64,000 bases of DNA from Gordius sp. MW1 (lineage: Eukaryota; Nematomorpha; Gordioida; Gordea; Gordiidae): NCBI GenBank assembly GCA_964036665.1, contig OZ038533.1:16302575-16366574 (forward strand), given 5' to 3'. This document shows, one piece after another, positions 56,726 through 64,000 of this stretch (position 1 is the stretch's first letter; the number at the start of each line of letters is the position of its first letter). The notes under the pieces were generated by a model. That model worked only from the letters and a program-made list of their open reading frames with translations, was not told the DNA's origin and did no database searches. The position numbers were made by a program, and so were the translations under genes.

Positions 56726-57683
56726 TGATCTTCTTCTTCTTCAGTTATTTGGTCCCACAGTCGTGGGGTTTGTTTTGGTAAGTTTCTTCCATCTTGACCG
56801 GGTGAGTGCCATGCCTTGACTAATATCTTCAGTTTTTATAATTTTATCGACTTGCCCTTTACGCGTGGCAAGGGGTCCTCTTCCTCTTTTCCCCGGTACT
56901 TCCATGTCCAGTACTTATCGATCTAGGTCATTCGTGTCTTATCTTAGTATATGCCCATACCACCTTAGCCGATTTTCTTTAATCATGTCCGCCATTTGTT
57001 GAATACCCATTTTTTCAAAAGAAAGTCATTCGTCATATGGTCGAGCTTAGTATAGTATACCCCAAGCTCCACCGTATCATTCTCATCTCAGTGGCTTGTA
57101 ATAACCTTCCTTCCGTGGTGTTTATGCCCATGATTCACTTCCATAGAGTAACCGGTTTTACGATGGATTTGTAGGCTTTGCTCTTCAACCATATTGGCAT
57201 TTTCTCGCACATTACACCGGATATAGTTCGCTATTTAAGCCATCCCTTTGACCACTTTTTGGCTTATTCGAATACTTTCTCCTTTGTTCCCTCGCATAGT
57301 ACTATATCATCGGCATATAGCATACACCATAGCAATGGCTTTTGAATGTCCCACGTTATCGTGTCTATAATTATATTAAATAATAAGGGACTTAAAGCAG
57401 ATCCTAGATGTAATCCAATTTTAACCCGAAAAAGTTTAGAGTCTCCAACTGTCTTCCTAACGCAAGAGTTTGAGGCTTCATAAATATTTTTTATAAGCCT
57501 TATATATGCGTCAGGGATATTTTGTTTTCTCAGGCACCACTATATTAATTCGCGAGGGACCGTGTCATAAGCTTTCCAAGTCAAAAAAAATATTTAAGTC
57601 TCTTCTCTTTTCACCATATTGATCCATCATTTGTCTCCGGAGATTGAATCGATTGTGGATTTGCCGGCCAAAATCCGAATTAG

Positions 57684-58265
57684 TTAGCCGATATTTTCCC
57701 CTCTAGCCTTGTTACTAGGATCCTTTCCATAAGCTTCAAGGAGTGGCAAGTTAGCTTGATACCTCTGTATTGCCACAGTCATGATGGTCTTCTTGTTAAA
57801 TAAGGGTATTATCGTGCTTGCTCTCCATTGATTAGGAATTCGCTCTTCTGCCAATATCTTGTTAAGGAGGTTCGTCGTGGTGGTTACTCCTTCTTCACGA
57901 CATCCGAGCAATGCTTCCATAAGTATTCTATCTAGGCCATTAGCTTTTCCTTTTTGCATCTTGTTCATTTGTGTCCGAACTTCATCCTCCTGAAAGAGTT
58001 CGACCATACTTATGTTTGACTCAATATCCAGACAGGAATCTTTGTCATTTGCAATATTCATTAGTTTCATAAAATATCCTTTCCACCTTTCCATCACTTC
58101 CTTCGGCTTGAATAAGGTTGGACCCTTCTTGTTTTTGACTATTTTAAGAAGTCCGACATCGCGACATATTTTCTCCCTTATCTTGGCCAATTTATACATA
58201 AGCCTTTCACCCTCTTTATGATCCAGTTTGTTTGCCATCTCGGTGTACGCGGAATTCTTCGCCAT
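57684..58265 (-). pseudogene. LINE reverse transcriptase fragment
   Basis: A 193-codon open stretch covers the linker and first RT motifs: ERWKGYFMKLMN, then VELFQEDEVRTQMNKMQKGK, and IPNQWRASTIIPLF. Motif 0 and 1 are recognisable; the catalytic YxDD region would lie further toward 57,300, where the frame is broken. It belongs to the LINE at 56,726-59,600. Confidence 0.8.
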
Positions 58266-59425
58266 TGCAACTTTTATGCGGCTCTCTTTGCGTCCTTATA
58301 CTATTGATAATCCTCCGACATTTCTTGATTTATGCCACCGTATATATAGATTTTCTTTCTTTCGATGAAATCCCTAACAAATTGATAACATCACCATAGT
58401 TCCCTATTCATATCTTTTCCTCCTTTGGTCTGTCCTAGAACACGAATCCCTGTTTCCTTTATGTCCTTAGTTAGCGTCTTTAAATCGTCGTTTACGCCCC
58501 TTTGCAACTTCCTTGCACCCAGGAGTGAGCAGGCATTTAGATGGTATTCTTCGTTCGTCGACATATCTTTTAGCCTTTCCTATCGAATTCGGGATTCATA
58601 GCTTTTTTTCTTTCGGGAAATACTCTTCTGTCAAGATCCATAACAAGGGGACGATGTTGCCTATCGATTTCTTCTCCCGGTATTACTTTGCAATCCTTGA
58701 TACTCCACAATTACTATTGCCGTATGAGCAGATAGTCAATTTAATTTAAATGCTTCCCACTTCTATAAATCACAATATGATCCTCGCGTTTATGAAAATA
58801 TGTGTTAACGATCGCCATCGTATGCTTGGGATACTTGTAGAAGTTTTTCCCCTTCATTGTTCTTCGGATCATGCCCATATCCTTCATGATTGCGTTCATG
58901 CCCTGCGCGACCTTTCCCTACGTGAGCGTTGAAATCTGTTCCAATAATTAGCCTTTCTTCCTGTCCGATTCACTGAATTTCTTTTTCCAATAAATCGAAG
59001 AATATGTCTTTCTCTCTATTTGGGGAGCATATGCGCAAATAACTATTAGGCGGCCCCCTTTATCTGCAATCTTCACACACATTAGCCTGTCCGAACAACG
59101 CTTAACTTCCACAACCTTTTCTTTGAACGATTTGCTTAGAACCCTACCGACCCCGTTTCTAGGATTTGGTGACCCACTGTAGAATAGTTTGTATCCTTCT
59201 ACTAACTCCCGGCTTTGGTTCCGTTCTACCTCGTCTCTTGTAGGCAGGCGATGTGTGCCTTTCTTCTTAGCATTTGTGCGACCTCGATGCTCTTACTCGT
59301 TAACGTTCCCACATTTCAGCACGTTATTCGCATTCTTTCCACAACTAATTTCCTACGCCGCCTTCGTTGTGAGTTGGGCAGTAACCCTAGTGTATTTTTC
59401 ACAGGACGCGGTATGCAGTGCGCGT

Positions 59426-59555
59426 CTTTTGTGGAGGACGTCCCGGCTTTCTCTTGTACAATTTTGTTTGATATCATGATTTTGGAGTAGTGTGGAGGAC
59501 GCCCCCAGCTTTCTCTTGTGAAATTTTGTTTGTAACATCATGATTTTGGAGTTGT
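59426..59555. repeat. Two tandem 62-bp units at the LINE 5' end
   Basis: GTGGAGGACGTCCCGGCTTT ... CATGATTTTGGAGTAGT is followed directly by GTGGAGGACGCCCCCAGCTT ... CATGATTTTGGAGTTGT. The two units are about 85-90% alike by eye. Some non-LTR elements carry short tandem promoter units at this place. Confidence 0.65.
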
Positions 59556-59836
59556 TGTTCATAGCCAAATTCCGACCCGAAGCCAACCCTCCACTTTTTG
59601 CACACGGACTTGGGACCGTCGTAGGTAGTGTTAATTTGGGAACGATATTGTCATCATATTAATAACATAACAAACTCTAACTAAAGGTAATATTTTAAAA
59701 AACCTCAAAGTGCATTTGCTGTTTTTGCCCCCAAAGCTATAAAAGATACTTTAACTCCGAGAAAAACCAAAAAAAATCCACCGAATGCCCCAGAACATTT
59801 AGCCTTAAAATTTCGTCATTAACATTAGAACACATT

Positions 59837-60160
59837 TTAATGACGCCCATTTGGGAAAATTAATGACAAACCAGTATAAATTATACTTTTATTGTTGGGT
59901 AGAAAAAAATTACATTCACGACTAAAAAAACGCGCTAAATCTACACCGATGGCATTGATCCGTGTGTTGGATTTAACGATTTCCATTGCGATCTTTTGCC
60001 TGATAAAATAGTACTTTTTCAAATCTAATGAGACGTTAGATATCGCTTTTCCAATTTGTTTCAAGAGATCGAGAGCTTCAGTGACTAAATTTCCGATTGT
60101 TGTTGCCACTACAGGAATGAATGTTGTGTCCATGAGGGAGGAATATTTGGTTGTCTTCAT
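59837..60160 (-). pseudogene. LINE C-terminal fragment (second family)
   Basis: A 107-codon minus-strand frame contains FIPVVATTIGNLVTEALDLL and IRQKIAMEIVKSNTR. This matches the pattern of a conserved C-terminal helix block of non-LTR ORF2 proteins (PVxxETLG ... FLxQRxSxAIQRGN). It appears to continue the domain seen at 55,080-55,310, and comes from the same kind of element. Confidence 0.55.
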
Positions 60161-60551
60161 ATTCTTTGAATTTTACAAAATATTCTGAAATAAAAATATC
60201 ATGTCTAGTTGTTCATTTTGGGATATGTAATATACTTATAAGTTTTATTATAGATTCACTTGGAAACTATAACGTTTTATATTGAATTTTAATCATTAAA
60301 ACTATGGTCAAAAATTATTAAAAACGCCTAAAATATAAAAAGTAAAATTTGCTATAGCTTTAGCGCCTATCAAACTAAGTTAGCTCTTATATTTCAGATA
60401 TTTATCATATAATATCAACCTTTCTTGTTCCTTAGTTTCGCACGTTAAAAATGCTACCCGAAGATGAAATAATCTTCGTAAAAATTACGGTAACAGAATT
60501 TTTAAATAAATCCATGCAAGAGATCCTGACATTTCTTGCATAAGTCGTCCA

Positions 60552-60724
60552 CTTATGGGGGTAGCCAGCATTGGAATTAGAAGGGGTCAATAATAATTTA
60601 GGGCAGGGCAAAATCATCATTTTTTGAAATTTTAACTTGAATCTTAATAAATTTCAGCTTACTTTTGGATTTAGAAGAGGGCAGCTGCCCCTCCATGCCC
60701 CCCCTCTCTTGGCCACGCCCATGC
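60552..60724. mobile_element. Family B TIR element, full length
   Basis: ATGGGGGTAGCCAGCATTGG at the left and CTCTCTTGGCCACGCCCATG at the right, about 172 bp, with the standard body (AATAATTTAGGGCAGGGC; TTAGAAGAGGGCAGCTGCCC). There is no ORF. Confidence 0.78.
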
Positions 60725-60973
60725 GTCCACCCATGAACAATTCAGCCTAGGTGAGCAACACAGAAATTATCTATTGGTGAAGCAGATATGGACATAGACT
60801 AGATAGACTGCTCATGTCATATGTTCCATATGTTAAATTAATTGTGTGTCGAATTTTCCTCCATTTTGAAGACAACAACTGGTGTATTTCAACGATGTCA
60901 TTTTGCTCTATAACGCAATTTACCTTCCTCATTCGTTTATAAATTTGAACGAACTTCAATAAATTAATATTAT

Positions 60974-61145
60974 CATGGGCTTAGCCAGCATTGGAATTAG
61001 AGGAAGGCAATTAATTTGGGGAGGGGCAAAATGAATATTTTTTGAAATTTTAACCATAATTTTAATAGATTTCAACAAATTTTTGGAATTAGAGGGGGGC
61101 AGCCGCCCCCCTGCCCCCCCCCCCTTTCCCTTGGCTACACCCATG
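60974..61145. mobile_element. Family B TIR element, full length
   Basis: CATGGGCTTAGCCAGCATTG at the left and CCCTTGGCTACACCCATG at the right, 172 bp. It contains GGGGCAAAATGAATATTTTT, TTAGAGGGGGGCAGCCGCC and a 12-C run. It is the same family and orientation as the copy 250 bp to the left. Confidence 0.8.
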
Positions 61146-61439
61146 AATATTATACAAAATATACATGGCGCTATAATATTAAATAAACTTTCATCACAGT
61201 TTTTAAATGTAATTTTTATGTATTGTGTAAATGATAGTTATTTTATACTGCTGTTTTTGATATCTACCCAATTCAATTTTATATACCTTTTTAAGATTAT
61301 TTAATTTAAAAAAATACTATATAATCACTACTTTATCATGTTATATTTAAAAAGGTGGAAAAATGGTAGATATTTTGTGCGTTGATGCCCAGTCTATCTA
61401 ATCTATGGATATCTCCTTTGGGATGATGATGAATCGGAA

Positions 61440-61625
61440 AAGATTGAAGATTTCAACGAAGTTAATACCTATCTTATAATTATTTAAATCTAAAACCTGA
61501 AGATGCTCAGCTTGATGTAATTTTATGGTGGAAAGAACATTCATTTATGCTACCAAACTTAACAAAATTAGCTATTTAGTTTTAGTCAATTCCAACCACC
61601 ATTGCTACTAGTGAACGCACATAAG
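61440..61625 (+). pseudogene. hAT transposase fragment
   Basis: A plus-strand frame (interrupted by stops) encodes LDVILWWKEHSFMLPNLTKL followed after two stops by IPTTIATSERT. It lines up with the C-terminal hAT pattern WWKxxxxxYPxLxxLA ... IPATSxPSER. No terminal repeats were assigned. It differs in sequence from the relics at 19,874 and 32,020. Confidence 0.7.
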
Positions 61626-61902
61626 GCAAGTCGCCACTTGCCTTTTGGAACAGAGAAAAACAAAATTATTGCCTTATAGAATAGAATCTCGACACTTCAA
61701 ATATCGTTTAAAAGATAATAATGATATTTTTTGATTATAAGTATTTCCTTAGAAAATAATTATCCCTTTTTATCATTTATAGTGTAGTCATTATCTTATT
61801 AATTTACAGACATTAAATAATATATCCAAATAAGTTTAATTTTTTATAGGAATTTTACGGATTTATTAGAAGTTATAAGCATTATAAAAATAGACACATT
61901 AT

Positions 61903-62082
61903 TGTAGAGAGGTAATTGGAGTGCGAAGCACCTCAGGGGATATGTTATTTACCGATGTGTTGTCAATCAAATTATCGTTAATTGGTTGTATTACATATGC
62001 GTTTGATATACACGTTTTACTCACTTTTCTATATTTGTATCGCTTCGAAATCTGTAGTAAATAAAGGTTCCCAGACTTAACA
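61903..62082 (+). repeat. Probable 5' LTR of a Ty3/gypsy-type element
   Basis: About 180 bp starting TGTAGAGAGGTAATTGGAGT and ending TTCCCAGACTTAACA. An AATAAA hexamer lies near the end (62,062) and a TGGCGACGTGAAACC sequence, a plausible tRNA primer site, follows directly. The matching 3' LTR would be outside the window, so the boundaries are inferred. Confidence 0.5.
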
Positions 62083-62107
62083 GTGGCGACGTGAAACCTA
62101 CGCTGGG

Positions 62108-64000
62108 ATGCAGAAATATAAAACAACGGCTAACTTCGACGCTTTTATAACACAATTTGAGCTATTCCTAAGGAGCAATAAGACGGAGACAGATGAGCAA
62201 AAAGCAGCTCTATTATTAACCAGACTTGATGGGGAGGCATTCCAATTAATACTAGAGGATTATAGACCTCAAGAGTTGACAGGAATTACATATGAAGAAG
62301 CTAAAAATCGGTTAAAAAATTTATACCAGAGGAATTCATGCGCGAGGGCAAAGAGGTATGAATTCTCAAAGGTTCGACAAGGCCAGGGAGAGACGATAGA
62401 CGCGTACCCTAATAGACTCAAGGCCGGAGCTAACAGCTGCAACTTCGGAAACGAAGAATTGCAGAACAGAATCGTCGATCAATTCATTATAGGATTGTGC
62501 GATAGAAGCTTACAGGCGAGACTGTTGGCAGAAAATGACATCAAATGGGACCGCCTACGAGAGCTGGCGTTAACAGCCGAGACAATAAATGGGGGACTAA
62601 GCACCTTGGAAAACGGGCCCAAAGAGGCGTGGAGCGTAGTGGCGAGACGAGAAGCGTGGCCTGGGCCGGTCCGGATTCCCAGGTTAAACCATGCTTTAGA
62701 TGTGTTAACAGTAGATATATATATTAATAACAAGTTGTTCCAATGTATCTTTAATACGGGCGCCAAGGTTTCGATAATACCGGCGCGAAGATGAGCGAAG
62801 GAGATCCTACGCAACAAAGAGCCCGTCCCGACGGTATACGCGTACGGCCACGAGGAAATAAAGATAAAGCCGATGTCCGAATGGGTAACACGAGGAAACA
62901 GCTGTCGTTATTATTAGCAGACGTAGCGGGGCCGCCGTTGTGCGGGATCGATTGGATACAAGAATTTGAGCCCGAAATCTGGCGTCAAATACGTTGGAAC
63001 TCGAGAGCTGTGGCGGAACGGTTCGCTGTCAATTACGTAGAAAGACCGAAGGATACCAAGTCCGCGATCCAGCACGTGATGAAGCAATGGGGTGGCCAGC
63101 TTAACGAATTCCCGAAAGCAGTCAAGGGAAGAACGGTGGAAGTACCGTTAAAAAAGGGCATAGATCCCGTATTTATCCCCGCACGAAGGGTGACAATGGC
63201 GTGGAAGAAAGCAGTAGAAGAAGAGCTGAATAAATGGGTCAGAGACGGGGTGATAGAACCAATCGATTTCTCAAGATGGGCCAGTCCGGTGGTACCCGTG
63301 AAAAAAAGCGATGGGACTCTGCGATTATGTATAGACTACCGGTTTACTATAAACAAATACGCACAGGGTTTGTTGTATCCCTTACCCAAATCGACGATTT
63401 GTTAAATAAACTCCATAACGCGTGTTATTTTACTAAGCTGGACCTAACGAAAGCGTATCTACAGCTTGTACTAGGTCCAGAGACGAGCCAACGATTGACT
63501 ATCTCCACCCACAAGGGCTTATTTAAAGTTAACCGGATGCCTTTTGGCTTAAATTGTGCCGCGGCGATTTTACAAAAAACAAAGGATCAGATATTAGGAG
63601 GTATGGAGAGGGTAGCGGTATACATCGATGATATACTAATCGCAGGGGAAACAGAAAAAATCCACAACGAGCGGTTACTCAAAGTACTAGAAACGTTACA
63701 AAAGTGGGGTTACGTGCCAAACATTTCCAAGAGCATCTTGTGGGCCAAGGAAGTAACATTTTTGGGATATGTAATAAGTAACAAGGGAATTAAAATCAAC
63801 GACAATAAAGCCGAACTCATCAAGCAGTGGAAAAATTTAACAAACAAAAATGAAATAAAATCGTTCCTTGGGTTAACAGCATATTTTTCAAAGTTTATTA
63901 AGGACTACGCCAAAATCGTGCACCCGATTCAGAAACTCGTGAAAAAAACGTGTTGTACCATTGGGGTGGAGAACACCAAGGCGCATTTGAAGCCATCAAG
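62108..64000 (+). mobile_element. Ty3/gypsy-type LTR retrotransposon, gag and pol start, runs off the right edge
   Basis: A Gag-like ORF (62,108-62,794) shows FELFLRSNK, LLLTRLDGEAF and a FSKVRQGQGETIDAY block, and ends in a protease-like [11 protein letters not shown] (usual DTGA). Pol follows in a second ORF (62,791-63,405) with [35 protein letters not shown] and CIDYR. After a frameshift near 63,400 it continues KLDLTKAYLQL, MPFGLNCA and the catalytic YIDDILI (about 63,630), then FLGLTAYFSKFI. The changed protease motif and frameshift indicate a damaged copy. Confidence 0.85.

Larger units (their letters stand above)
56726..59600 (-). mobile_element. Non-LTR retrotransposon (LINE), decayed, minus strand
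   Basis: In transcript order from 59,600: tandem leader repeats; an endonuclease (EEP) domain with LTSKSIEVAQMLRRKAHIAC and LQETR; further broken frames; then a reverse transcriptase start at 58,265-57,684 containing MNKMQKGKANGLD (usual GKAxGPDGI), LLNKILAEERIPNQWR and ASTIIPLF. Its 3' part (56,726-57,200) matches the LINE tail at 1,640-2,215 in MED13. Stops and frameshifts run throughout, so it is inactive. The clade (RTE/CR1-like) is my guess. Confidence 0.82.

Overview
The window is animal nuclear DNA. It is strongly AT-rich, its coding sequence is split into many short exons with GT/AG introns (44 bp to several kb), and it is crowded with decayed DNA transposons and LINEs. Four host genes can be read. 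Their proteins (a metazoan-type MED13, a Ca2+/calmodulin-class PDE1, a secreted VWA protein and a very large lipid transfer protein) point to a bilaterian. The apolipophorin-like layout and the hAT/Harbinger load fit an arthropod or another ecdysozoan, but I cannot fix the phylum from sequence alone. I assembled exons by hand from translated similarity plus splice-site and codon-phase agreement, because six-frame ORFs cut every gene into pieces.

Layout. 1-12.9 kb (+): the last 12 exons (936 codons) of a Mediator subunit MED13 gene. Its introns are filled with hAT-type MITEs, a second TIR family with poly-G/C tracts, a LINE tail and a 1.9 kb Harbinger relic. 14.6-15.9 kb (+): the 5' part of a gene for a secreted protein with a VWA domain. 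16-21.7 kb: no gene, but GC-rich-ended and GATCC-rich transposon relics, one with a hAT dimerisation domain. 21.8-25.7 kb (-): twelve 3' exons of a PDE1-type cyclic nucleotide phosphodiesterase with an intact catalytic domain; its 5' end was not found. 25.7-34 kb: repeats, a hAT relic with a perfect 8-bp target duplication, and a small membrane-peptide-like ORF split by a MITE.

34.0-53.6 kb (-): the main gene of the window, a complete 52-exon gene of 3,806 codons that stays in frame across every junction. It starts with a signal peptide, runs through five Kunitz/BPTI domains, a basic RKKR cleavage-type site and acidic Asn/Gln-rich linkers, then a large lipid transfer protein (vitellogenin/apolipophorin/apoB type) with a VWD domain, a VWA-like C-terminal region and a polyglutamine tail. 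A protease-inhibitor array at the front of a lipoprotein precursor is an architecture I do not know, and it is my main candidate for something undescribed.

53.6-64 kb: no host gene found. It holds two LINE families (mostly on the minus strand), more TIR elements, a hAT fragment, and the 5' part of a Ty3/gypsy-type LTR retrotransposon running off the right edge. The genes show no operon-like relation. MED13 is nuclear (CDK8 module), PDE1 is intracellular signalling, and the VWA and Kunitz-lipoprotein genes encode secreted proteins.
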